Part shown: positions 6,959 to 12,851 of the stretch, one piece after another
How positions within the stretch are numbered: position 1 is the stretch's first letter
Layout: every line of letters starts with the position of its first letter
Source of the DNA: Phycisphaerae bacterium
GTDB taxonomy: Bacteria > Planctomycetota > Phycisphaerae > UBA1845 > UTPLA1
DNA length: 12,851 bases
Reading direction: 5' to 3'
Assembly (NCBI GenBank): GCA_016935885.1
Contig: JAFGQA010000365.1
Location: forward strand, 1 to 12,851
Program-made: the position numbers and the translations under genes
Notes under the pieces: generated by a model
What the model saw: only the letters and a program-made list of their open reading frames with translations
Databases searched by the model: none
Told to the model about the DNA's origin: nothing

Positions 6959-7645
6959 TTGACCGTCAGCTTGATCATCGTCGGCATTGGACTGGCGGTG
7001 CTCGCCGCCGCAGTGTTGGCCATGCGCCGCCGCCGCGAGCACGCAGGCCGGCGGGCGTTGGCCCGGCGACAGGGCTGGGAGTGGCACCCACGCCCTGAGG
7101 AAAAGCTGCTCGCTCGCCTGGATACCGTGGCCTTGATGCAGATTGGCCACAGCCGCCGCACCGCCGAGGCCTTTCGTGCCAAGGGCCCGACGTACATTTT
7201 CCCCTACGTCTTCGAGACCGGGTTCGAACACCGCCGAGAGTCTCACCGGTGGCTTGTCGTGATGCGTGATGTCCAGCATACGTGCGCCCGGGTCACCATC
7301 ACGCGGCAGGATTGGCTGGCCGTGACGGCGGCGGGCCCAGCATCCCAAGAACTTCCGTTACGTGACCCGCAGGACACGTCACGCTCAGACGGCGGGCTGG
7401 TTGCAATCGCCGATGACCCGGAGGAATGGCAGGCAAGATCTAAACGTGCCCTGGTCCGTTGGCTGGCAGAACAGCCGGCCGAACGTAGCTGGGAGATCCT
7501 ACCGGGCTGCGTGGTGGGCTACGAACCGGGCCTGTTACAGGAAACGGCGCTGGTCGGTTTGTCGGCAGCGGCAGCGGAACTCGCGCGCCTCCTGATGAAC
7601 AGCTACGGCGAATCCGTCCCTTTAAAGCGTAGTCCGCAACGGTAG
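6959..7645 (+). CDS. Single-pass membrane protein of unknown function
   Basis: A 228-residue protein with one N-terminal membrane helix (about 3-21, VSLIIVGIGLAVLAAAVLA) followed at once by MRRRREHAGRR, which predicts a cytoplasmic C-terminal domain by the positive-inside rule. The rest is a mixed alpha/beta soluble domain with GWEWHPRPEEKLLARL near residue 40, and no catalytic motif that I recognise. The start is TTG with GAGG at 6946-6949, 9 nt upstream; no ATG fits before residue 22, and a later start would remove the membrane helix. It follows the C-x4-CH protein by 18 bp and is probably co-transcribed with it. Function is not assignable from sequence. Confidence 0.75.
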   Translation: MTVSLIIVGIGLAVLAAAVLAMRRRREHAGRRALARRQGWEWHPRPEEKLLARLDTVALMQIGHSRRTAEAFRAKGPTYIFPYVFETGFEHRRESHRWLVVMRDVQHTCARVTITRQDWLAVTAAGPASQELPLRDPQDTSRSDGGLVAIADDPEEWQARSKRALVRWLAEQPAERSWEILPGCVVGYEPGLLQETALVGLSAAAAELARLLMNSYGESVPLKRSPQR

Positions 7646-7693
7646 ACGTGCGGCCCTCAAGTCTGGCACAGCCGTCTCGGCCGGCCAACGAAC

Positions 7694-7712
7694 CGCGGGC
7701 CTGGAGCCCGCG
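7694..7712 (+). terminator. GC hairpin downstream of the 5885-7645 gene pair
   Basis: CGCGGGC and GCCCGCG pair perfectly around a CTGGA loop, about 49 nt after the stop at 7645. No T-run follows, so termination is only a possibility. The upstream GGCACAGCCGTCTCGGCCGGCC also has repeat-like character. Confidence 0.3.
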
Positions 7713-7790
7713 CGGCCGCCCGCACACCAGGAACAGCCACCCCGACGGCTCGGCCTCCGCCTGATCGTTTCCCCCCCTGTACAGCCAACG

Positions 7791-7819
7791 CCCAATCTCG
7801 TATCTTCTTTACGATTGGG
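7791..7819. promoter_or_regulatory. Inverted repeat CCCAATC-N15-GATTGGG upstream of the metal exporter
   Basis: Perfect 7-bp arms separated by an AT-richer 15-nt spacer, 94 bp before the transporter start at 7913. It is unlike the GC-rich dispersed hairpins in the other gaps, so it may be an operator or leader hairpin for the transporter. It does not match the NikR site pattern (GTATGA...TCATAC) that I know. A regulatory role is inference. Confidence 0.35.
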
Positions 7820-7912
7820 TTCGATGCATGATCGCTGCTAGCCAGGTGCGTCGGGACGATCACACCAACGCACGGAGTCATGCAAAGAGTGCGGAAGACA
7901 CGAGGCTGACAC

Positions 7913-8695
7913 ATGGCCGACAGCATTTACCTGTTGAGCATCACCGCTCTGTCCGTTGCTTTCTTCCACACGTTGCTCGGCCCCGACCACTATCTGCCAT
8001 TCGTGGCCATGTCCCGTGTAGGTCGCTGGTCGCTGAGAAGGACCGTCGTTATCACTGTGCTGTGCGGTGTCGGCCACGTCCTCAGCTCGGTCGTGCTGGG
8101 TTTCGTCGGGATCGCCTTCGGCCTCTCCCTCTTCAAGCTCGAAACCTTCGAAGGTGTCCGCGGGGACCTGGCCGGTTGGCTACTGGTGGCCTTCGGAGCG
8201 GTCTACTTCGTTTGGGGCCTCCGACGAGCCGCGCGAAACAAGCCGCACATCCACCTGCACGGCCACGCGAACGGGACCCTCCACGTCCACGAGCACGTCC
8301 ACAAGGCCGACCATCTGCACGTCCACGCAGATCGCGCCGGCGCCAATTGTCATGGCCGCGTCACCGCTCTGGACCACACGCCATCTACGAACACGACGGA
8401 AAACGCCGGGCGAGAAAAGATGACGCCCTGGGTCCTGTTCACGATCTTCCTGTTCGGACCGTGCGAGCCCCTCATTCCAATCGTGATGTACCCCGCCGCC
8501 GAAGCCAACATGCTCGGGGTCGTTTGGGTCACGACCATCTTCGGCGTCACCACGATCGCAACCATGACGACCATCGTCGTCGTCGCCTGCCTCGGCGCCG
8601 GGGCCGTTCCGTTTGCCAGGTTTCAGCGATATGGCCACGCCGTGGCGGGCTTCGTGATCCTGGCCTGCGGCCTCGCCGTCAAGGCCGGGCTCTAA
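7913..8695 (+). CDS. NicO/UreH-like membrane transporter with His-rich loop, probable metal exporter
   Basis: A 260-residue protein with about six membrane helices, three on each side of a hydrophilic loop. Helix 1 contains HTLLGPDHYLPF (H19, D25, H26), resembling the H-x-x-D-x-D-H signature of nickel/cobalt transporters. Helix 2 has GVGHVLSS. The loop carries 11 histidines within residues 112-138 (HIHLHGHANGTLHVHEHVH), like the His-rich loops of RcnA/NicO exporters. Helix 4 contains FGPCEPLIP with C184. The most likely substrate is a divalent metal such as Ni, Co or Zn, but UreH-like/TauE-SafE relatives make this uncertain, as does the direction of transport. GAGG at 7902-7905, 7 nt before ATG, supports the start. 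Its 3' end overlaps the convergent ASCH gene by 17 bp. Confidence 0.8.
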   Translation: MADSIYLLSITALSVAFFHTLLGPDHYLPFVAMSRVGRWSLRRTVVITVLCGVGHVLSSVVLGFVGIAFGLSLFKLETFEGVRGDLAGWLLVAFGAVYFVWGLRRAARNKPHIHLHGHANGTLHVHEHVHKADHLHVHADRAGANCHGRVTALDHTPSTNTTENAGREKMTPWVLFTIFLFGPCEPLIPIVMYPAAEANMLGVVWVTTIFGVTTIATMTTIVVVACLGAGAVPFARFQRYGHAVAGFVILACGLAVKAGL

Positions 8696-9230
8696 CACGC
8701 CGCCTTCCGCCAGACAGCCGCATCCCCGGCCACGGCATCTCGTCCAGCACCACCCACGCCCGCTGGTCCGACTTGTACACCGGCATCGATTGAATCAATA
8801 CCACCGTCTCGATCCAAATCAGGCTACAGAACCGGGCCCAACGGGCGGCATCCTCGAAGAAACCCGCCGCCGCGCAGATCAGATCCCCGTACTCGCGCCT
8901 CAACGCGGCCAGATCGCATCTGCTGTCTGGCAGCCCGTGGCAAAACTGTGGCACCGGCGTCCCTCCGGTGGTCTTCACGGTCAGGAGCGGCGTTTCCGAA
9001 CCGCTGTTTTCCCTTTTACCGCGGGCTGCCAGTTCCCGGAACAGACAATCACCCGCCGTGGCAATAGCCTGGACAGGGCCCGACGGCACCTTCAGCCACA
9101 GGAGATCCCCGTTCGCCACCGCCTCGAACGGCGCGCGCTTCACAGACGAAAACCGGCACTCGATGCGCTTCTTGCCGGATAGCAGCAACTCCAGATAACG
9201 CTCGTGTAGAACCACCAAATGATGCTGCAC
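8679..9230 (-). CDS. ASCH-domain protein carrying an in-frame 96-bp repeat
   Basis: A 183-residue cytoplasmic protein. Residues 5-66 have an ASCH (PUA-like) pattern: HERYLELLLSGKKRIECRFS, then RAPFEAVANGDLLWLKVPSG and VQAIA. ASCH domains are thought to bind RNA or nucleotides. Residues 69-100 (ARGKRENSGSETPLLTVKTT onward, to FCHGL) are encoded exactly by a family A repeat, after which the helical part resumes with LAALRREYGDL and ends YKSDQRAWVVLDEMPWP. The repeat is 32 codons long and keeps the frame, so the gene is interrupted but not broken. I chose GTG at 9230, preceded by AAGGAAGG. The frame is open upstream to 9320, but that part covers a duplicated 30-bp sequence and is not domain-like. 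Whether the product still folds is unknown. Confidence 0.75.
   Translation of the reverse strand: MQHHLVVLHERYLELLLSGKKRIECRFSSVKRAPFEAVANGDLLWLKVPSGPVQAIATAGDCLFRELAARGKRENSGSETPLLTVKTTGGTPVPQFCHGLPDSRCDLAALRREYGDLICAAAGFFEDAARWARFCSLIWIETVVLIQSMPVYKSDQRAWVVLDEMPWPGMRLSGGRRRVRARP
8932..9027 (-). repeat. 96-bp dispersed repeat family A, copy 2, inside a gene
   Basis: Read on the minus strand this starts AGCCCGCGGTAAAAGGGAAA and ends TTTTGCCACGGGCT. About 88 of 96 positions match copy 1 by hand count. The inverted ends extend outward here as CTGGCAGCCCG and CGGGCTGCCAG. It lies wholly within the ASCH coding region and contributes residues 69-100 with no stop. Confidence 0.9.
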
Positions 9231-9242
9231 GTCCTTCCTTTC

Positions 9243-9341
9243 TTCCACACAAGGTGTCACTGTTCTGTAAGCCTGAGGCGCGGTTCTCGCTCGACGCATC
9301 CCGCGCGCTTTCATCCACACCGGGTGTCACTGTCCTGTGAG
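9243..9341 (-). repeat. Imperfect 30-bp direct duplication upstream of the ASCH gene
   Basis: The blocks at 9243-9272 and 9312-9341 share TCCACAC, GGTGTCACTGT and CTGT in the same order. On the minus strand each reads as CAGTGACACC followed by GTGTGGA. The nearer copy lies just before the ribosome site of the ASCH gene. It may be a duplicated promoter-proximal segment or regulatory site; function is unknown. Confidence 0.5.
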
Positions 9342-9520
9342 CAGCGGTTTCGACGATCTCAACGGTTTCGATCCACCAGCCCAAGCTACGCAGCGATTAC
9401 GGAGCAGTGCCACACATACCGATCTCTGTGCAGTCCGTCAAACCAGTGGTGTCGGCGCACTCCAAACGATATCCGTGCCAGTTTGGGCGCGCGCCACTGG
9501 CAGCTTGCCTGCCGGGTGCC

Positions 9521-9541
9521 ACTGGCGGCTTGCCCGCCAGT
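9521..9541. repeat. Perfect 8-bp hairpin of the ACTGGCGG type
   Basis: ACTGGCGG and CCGCCAGT pair around a CTTGC loop. A decayed partner (CCACTGGCAGCTTGCCTGCC) lies just before it at 9494-9513. Same unit as at 5021-5043. Confidence 0.65.
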
Positions 9542-9568
9542 GTCTTGTGCGGAATCGCGTACAAGACT

Positions 9569-9681
9569 GCACTGGCAGCAAGTTGCCAGTGGGGGAGTAT
9601 GCCTCATGCGTCCACTGGAGAGACCGCACGGGCGGACAAGCCGCCCTGGCACGCAGGATCGGAGGCCGAAGGAAGTGTCCC
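9569..9681 (-). repeat. Dispersed repeat family B, copy 3
   Basis: On the minus strand: GGACACTTCCTTCGG, GTGCCAGGGCGG hairpin, GTGGACGCATGAGGCATAC linker, and a CACTGGCAACTTGCTGCCAGTG hairpin. Same element order as the other three copies but opposite orientation in the window. Confidence 0.75.
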
Positions 9682-9855
9682 GGACCTCTCCAAACCACAT
9701 TGTCGCCCCGTGCCCACTACGCCGATGCCAAAAGGTAGTGACATGCTCTGACCGGCGACGAGCATTCGATACGGCTCGCAACTGTAATGTAGCGAATCCG
9801 GAACAAGATTGAAGACCGGTCTTCGCTTCGCGCACCTGATGCAAACCATTGAAGA

Positions 9856-9882
9856 TGACCGGCCGCCACGGCGATCCGGTCA
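9856..9882 (-). terminator. Hairpin just after the lipoprotein gene
   Basis: TGACCGG and CCGGTCA pair perfectly around a 13-nt loop that can itself form CGCC-GGCG. It starts 8 nt after the stop of the minus-strand gene ending at 9891. Only a weak T-rich stretch (ATCTTCAATGGTTT) follows. Position and stem favour a terminator; the poor T-tract is against it. Confidence 0.45.
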
Positions 9883-9890
9883 CTCCCGCA

Positions 9891-11081
9891 TCAGCTACGC
9901 GGTGCGGCAGGAGCGACAGCGGTCTGCACGCCGTCGGTGGCCTGGGCCCGCTGCGGAGCGAGGCCGTCGACGTTGCCTCGCAGCCATCCGATGACGATGA
10001 AGTCGCACGGAAACCTACGCTGGATCTGCGAAGGATCGAACTCAATGGCCATGGGCGTCATGCGCGCATCATCGATCATGCGCTGGGCCCGCTCGGGAGT
10101 GATCAGATCGTGGTGGCCACGCCGGCGCAGCGCCTCGACGACACGGCGGGCCGCTTCAAGGCCGAACGCCTGGGCCCGTCGCCGATCGTTGGAGGCCGCA
10201 AACGGTACGATGGCGATTCGCGGGTTGGCCGTCCGGTCGATCCGGGAGGCCATGATGTCGGCGACCTGGCTGGCCAAGCGACGTGGATCTGCCGTTTCAA
10301 CAGCCACCTCGGGAATGGACTCGCCGCGACCCGCCCGCACGTCGATCAGCTTGACCCGCAGCGCCACGGCGCCGTCAGGCAGGCGCGCAACGCGCGCGGT
10401 GTCACTGCCCATCTGGGACAGTCGACAGACTTGACGCTCCACGGACTGTACCGGGGTGGCACTCAGCGCCTTCACGACGACTTGGCCGCGTCGATCCATG
10501 ATGAATCTCGCTGGCAGGTCGTAGCTCCATTCGGGTGCCAACCACGCCCGGATCGCAGGTTTGGCATCATGACGAATCACGACGCAGGGAAAGGTAGCCC
10601 CCGCGCCTTGCAGGATGGGAACGGTCTGCGTGCTCCAGCAGCCCGGCTCGTCCAGATTGCACGAGATGACCTGACAGCCTTCATCCTCGAACCGTTCCTG
10701 AATCCTTGCGAGTTCGGAGATCTCCACGCGGCTGCGGCGAGACCGGGACGCCCAGAAGTCCAGGACGACGACATGCTGCTTGAACCTGCCGACAAACGCC
10801 CTCAACCCCTCGGCGTCGAGGACCGGTGGGGCGTCGGGATACCTGTACTCGACCAGCGGGCGCAGTGAGCCTGCCGATGGCGTTTCCTCGGCCACCTGGC
10901 TTGGGCGAGCACCCCTGACGGGCCAAACGGTGCACCCAACCGGGATCATGGCGATGCTCAGCAGCGCCGACATCCAGCAAACGCCGGCGACGGATCGGCA
11001 TCTCCGCCAGCCGGGGCCACCTGCGACCCAACGGACTCGCGTCCGACGAACGTGTCCAGAACACGCTGCGGCTCCGCCCAT
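9891..11081 (-). CDS. Probable lipoprotein: degenerate thioredoxin fold plus TolB/FlgO-like C-terminus
   Basis: A 396-residue exported protein. Residues 12-29 are Arg-rich, followed by a hydrophobic stretch to IPVGC (Cys50), a lipobox-like site with an unusual Pro at -3. Residues 85-215 resemble a TlpA/AhpC-type thioredoxin domain (QHVVVLDFWAS, then YDLPARFIMDRRGQVV with a likely cis-Pro190). The place of the redox CxxC motif is S114-R-R-S117, so classical disulfide exchange is not expected. Residues 286-372 (NPRIAIVPF, AFGLEAARRVVEALRRRGHH, LITPERAQ, FIVIGWLRG) look like the TolB-N/FlgO/LpoB-type fold found in envelope lipoproteins. I chose ATG at 11081 because the open frame further upstream runs into a family A repeat. 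No clear ribosome site is seen. An ATG at 10973 would leave too short a signal. Location and role in the cell envelope are inference. Confidence 0.7.
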   Translation of the reverse strand: MGGAAACSGHVRRTRVRWVAGGPGWRRCRSVAGVCWMSALLSIAMIPVGCTVWPVRGARPSQVAEETPSAGSLRPLVEYRYPDAPPVLDAEGLRAFVGRFKQHVVVLDFWASRSRRSRVEISELARIQERFEDEGCQVISCNLDEPGCWSTQTVPILQGAGATFPCVVIRHDAKPAIRAWLAPEWSYDLPARFIMDRRGQVVVKALSATPVQSVERQVCRLSQMGSDTARVARLPDGAVALRVKLIDVRAGRGESIPEVAVETADPRRLASQVADIMASRIDRTANPRIAIVPFAASNDRRRAQAFGLEAARRVVEALRRRGHHDLITPERAQRMIDDARMTPMAIEFDPSQIQRRFPCDFIVIGWLRGNVDGLAPQRAQATDGVQTAVAPAAPRS

Positions 11082-11095
11082 GATTGAACGATGGC

Positions 11096-11191
11096 GGCCC
11101 GTGGTAAAATGGAAAACAGCGGCTAGGAAACGCCGTTCCTGACCGTGAAACCACCGGCCTTGGCGCCGGCGCCACAGTCTTGCCACGGGCT
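11096..11191 (+). repeat. 96-bp dispersed repeat family A, copy 3
   Basis: Begins GGCCCGTGGTAAAATGGAAA and ends TCTTGCCACGGGCT. It keeps the 96-bp length through compensating one-base changes near GTGAAACCACCGGCC. Its left end is 14 bp from the lipoprotein start codon, in opposite orientation to that gene. Confidence 0.85.
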
Positions 11192-11238
11192 GATAGGATT
11201 CGACGGTGTGCCACGTGGAGCTTGCCTGGCCGTGTTCA

Positions 11239-11257
11239 CTGGCGGATATGCCGCCAG
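11239..11257. repeat. Hairpin CTGGCGG-ATATG-CCGCCAG
   Basis: Perfect 7-bp arms, related to the 5021 and 9521 hairpins but with a different loop. A decayed companion GTGCCACGTGGAGCTTGCC precedes it from about 11208. Confidence 0.55.
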
Positions 11258-11472
11258 CGGCACGCTCGTGCGTTGGCAACGCCTCATAGAGGTTGTGACA
11301 GAGCACTGCCCGCATCAACATCGCAGACCTCCAGGCAACAGGTAGATACAGACCTCACGCTTACTCATACCGCCGCCTGCGTTCAGCACGGCCTACTCTT
11401 GAGGGCCATCAGCGACGCGCAGGGGGCGGCGTTTGGCCTGTCAGTGTAATCGTATATCGGACGTTCTGATGA

Positions 11473-12537
11473 TCAGCCGCCAGACGTGTTCTTCGCGGCG
11501 GCGTGCAGAGTGGCTTCCTCGGCGCGGGCCGACAAAGCGTAGATTCGCGACTTGACCTCCGCGGCCATGCGGCAGTTCGGGAACTCCTCCATGATCTGCC
11601 TGCCGGCCGCCAGGGCCCCCTGCCAATCGTGATCGGCCACGGCCAACGAGAACTGAACGCCCAGATTGTGGAGTTTCGCCCGGAAGACGCCACGGGCAGA
11701 TTCCTCGAGGGCTGCCGCCTCGTTCGGTGTCAGGAATTGATCCAGCTCCTTCAAAACGGCGATGCCGCGGTCGATCTCGTTTCGCTGGACGGACTCGTCC
11801 CACTCCTTCAACAACCTGCGCTTGTGTTCGCTGCGGAGGTCGGCAAACAGGTTGGGAAGCTCGCGAACCTCCTCGTTGTCCGGGTTCTCGGCGATGAGCC
11901 CGTCCATCTCGCGCCGGGCTCGATCCCAATCATGGCGATCCATGTAGGACCGCACGCGTTCGACACGTTCTCGCAATTCGTGCTTGAGGGCTTGCTCGCG
12001 GGAGCGATCGACTTCCATACGCAGACGGGCGGCCTCGTTCTTGTATCCGTGACGGGATTCAAGCAACTCAACCAGGGCGTAGCCTGCCTCCCAGTCGCCG
12101 CGGATGATCTCCTCGTTGATCGCCAGCCGCAAGGCGGTCCGCTCGTTTGCACGATGCGTGATCGCCCGGGCGGTGTCGGAGAGCTGCGCGTTGTCGGCAA
12201 TGGTCCGCAGATGAGGCCGGTATTCATCCAGCGACGCGTGGATATCGCGCAGCACGTCATAGATGCGGAAGCTGTTCGCCTCGATCTTCAGGGCCACGTC
12301 GACCGCCCCCCACGTGAAGACCGCACCGGCGCCCAGAACCAGCGCGACGCCGAGTACCCCCAGGCCGACCAGGACCCGCACGAAACCGGCCCCCTCCTCG
12401 CTGGCCAGCAGATCACTTTCCACTGCGAAGAGGTAGCCAACCAACACGACGATAGCGGCCATCCCGGCGAAGCCAAGAATCCGCCCGATCCGGATCGACC
12501 GGCGAACGTGATCGAATCTTTGTGGCATATCAGACAT
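11473..12537 (-). CDS. Two-pass membrane protein with long helical, TPR-like region
   Basis: A 354-residue protein. Two hydrophobic helices near 18-39 (IGRILGFAGMAAIVVLVGYLF) and 53-80 (VLVGLGVLGVALVLGAGAVF) form a hairpin with both ends probably cytoplasmic. Residues 85-345 are almost entirely helical and charged, with repeated W-x-x-A/G-type helix pairs (GDWEAGYALVELLE, HDWDRARREMDGLIAENPDN, HDWQGALAAGRQIMEEFPNC). This suggests TPR-like repeats and coiled coil. No enzymatic motif is visible. ATG at 12537 is used because an in-frame stop lies just upstream; ATG at 12528 is an alternative. No close ribosome site is seen, though AAGGAGAG lies about 30 nt upstream. A scaffold or assembly role is possible but not shown. 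Confidence 0.75.
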   Translation of the reverse strand: MSDMPQRFDHVRRSIRIGRILGFAGMAAIVVLVGYLFAVESDLLASEEGAGFVRVLVGLGVLGVALVLGAGAVFTWGAVDVALKIEANSFRIYDVLRDIHASLDEYRPHLRTIADNAQLSDTARAITHRANERTALRLAINEEIIRGDWEAGYALVELLESRHGYKNEAARLRMEVDRSREQALKHELRERVERVRSYMDRHDWDRARREMDGLIAENPDNEEVRELPNLFADLRSEHKRRLLKEWDESVQRNEIDRGIAVLKELDQFLTPNEAAALEESARGVFRAKLHNLGVQFSLAVADHDWQGALAAGRQIMEEFPNCRMAAEVKSRIYALSARAEEATLHAAAKNTSGG

Positions 12538-12851
12538 GCATCATCTCGACGAGGGCCAAACGCGCAACTCTCCTTCTGGCATTGACTTGCCCTGTTCACT
12601 GTAGCCTCGTGCTTGGTGCCGGTCAACGAATCGTGACAGGAATCAGCGGGCCGGGCCCGTGACACTTCCGGCGGCATTCGATTCTGGGTGCCACGGGCGG
12701 CTTGTCCGCCCGTGTGATGTCTCTGGTGGACGCATGGGGCATACGCACTGGCAGCTTGCTGCCAGTGCCTGGACTTTGGCACTTTGGGGTCTTGATGGGG
12801 TGTCGGCTCAGGCTGACGACCTACCGGTGGTAACGATTCCGTCTTGAGAAC
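12538..12851. other. Right-edge gene-free stretch with family B repeat
   Basis: Upstream of the minus-strand membrane protein gene. It holds family B copy 4 (12659-12769) and about 80 bp to the window end with no supported gene. The promoter of the membrane protein gene should lie between 12538 and about 12650; no confident match was found. Confidence 0.6.
12659..12769 (+). repeat. Dispersed repeat family B, copy 4
   Basis: Starts GTGACACTTCCGGCGGCATT, then GGGTGCCACGGGCGG hairpin, GGTGGACGCATGGGGCATAC linker, and ends CACTGGCAGCTTGCTGCCAGTG. It closely matches copy 2 at 5711-5824 over its first 60 bp, with a shorter last hairpin. Confidence 0.8.

Larger units (their letters stand above)
9231..9890. 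other. Repeat-rich gene-free stretch of 660 bp
   Basis: Upstream of the ASCH gene and downstream of the lipoprotein gene, both on the minus strand. It contains a 30-bp direct duplication (9243-9272 and 9312-9341), a hairpin (9521-9541), family B copy 3 (9569-9681, minus) and a hairpin just after the lipoprotein stop (9856-9882). Open frames of up to 219 codons cross it, but they run through repeats and show no protein-like features. Confidence 0.65.
11082..11472. other. Gene-free stretch with family A repeat copy 3
   Basis: Lies upstream of the lipoprotein gene and downstream of the membrane protein gene (both minus). It holds family A copy 3 (11096-11191), a CTGGCGG-ATATG-CCGCCAG hairpin (11239-11257) and about 200 bp with no recognisable element. 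A minus-strand open frame runs from 11321 through the repeat into the lipoprotein gene, but its extra 80 residues are not protein-like. Confidence 0.6.

Noticed and set aside
7646..7780. Possible small gene or tRNA-like fold after 7645
   Set aside because: No cloverleaf with a T-loop or anticodon stem was found, and no frame with a ribosome site.
9231..9320. N-terminal extension of the ASCH protein to ATG at 9320
   Set aside because: It covers a duplicated 30-bp block and adds 30 Arg-rich residues. GTG at 9230 has a good ribosome site and starts just before the ASCH core.
9386..10045. Minus-strand open frame of 219 codons in the 9.2-9.9 kb gap
   Set aside because: It runs through family B repeats and hairpins and overlaps the end of the lipoprotein gene. 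No protein-like region remains.
9849..10868. Plus-strand open frame of 339 codons
   Set aside because: It is antisense to the lipoprotein gene, which has recognisable domains. The plus product has no family-like motif.
11503..12585. Plus-strand open frame of 360 codons
   Set aside because: It mirrors the minus-strand two-pass membrane protein, which has clear membrane helices and helical repeats. The plus reading lacks such order.

Overview
This window looks like chromosomal DNA from a planctomycete, most likely Phycisphaerae-like. That is an inference from several features: high GC content, a secreted protein with repeated GACC-type cysteine modules and a dockerin-like pair of calcium loops, a secreted protein with an unusual C-x4-CH motif, and gaps full of short GC-rich hairpin repeats (GTGCCACTGGCGGCTTG type). 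No rRNA, tRNA, CRISPR array, transposase or phage gene was found.

The left part (1-3169, all on +) holds three recognisable genes. They are a DUF368 membrane protein of the undecaprenyl-phosphate translocase type (popT, TTG start), ispE of the MEP isoprenoid pathway, and a spoVG homologue with a four-cysteine zinc ribbon inserted in its core. IspE helps make the isoprenoid units from which the C55-P handled by the DUF368 protein is built, and ispE next to spoVG recalls the Bacillus order.

The centre (3440-7645) holds a secreted cysteine-rich protein with a dockerin-like C-terminus (+), a small Sm-like protein (-), and a probable two-gene operon (+): a membrane-anchored C-x4-CH protein followed by a single-pass membrane protein of unknown function. 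The gaps here hold dispersed repeats.

The right part (7913-12537) holds a NicO/UreH-like metal exporter with a histidine-rich loop (+) and, all on -, an ASCH-domain protein, a probable lipoprotein, and a two-pass membrane protein with a long helical region. The lipoprotein joins a thioredoxin fold lacking both catalytic cysteines to a TolB/FlgO-like C-terminal region.

The most striking signal is a 96-bp dispersed repeat with terminal inverted repeats. It occurs three times, each copy exactly 96 bp. One copy lies inside the ASCH gene and adds 32 codons without breaking the frame. Another ends 15 bp upstream of the lipoprotein start and is also open in that frame. A second repeat family of about 110 bp occurs four times in gaps.
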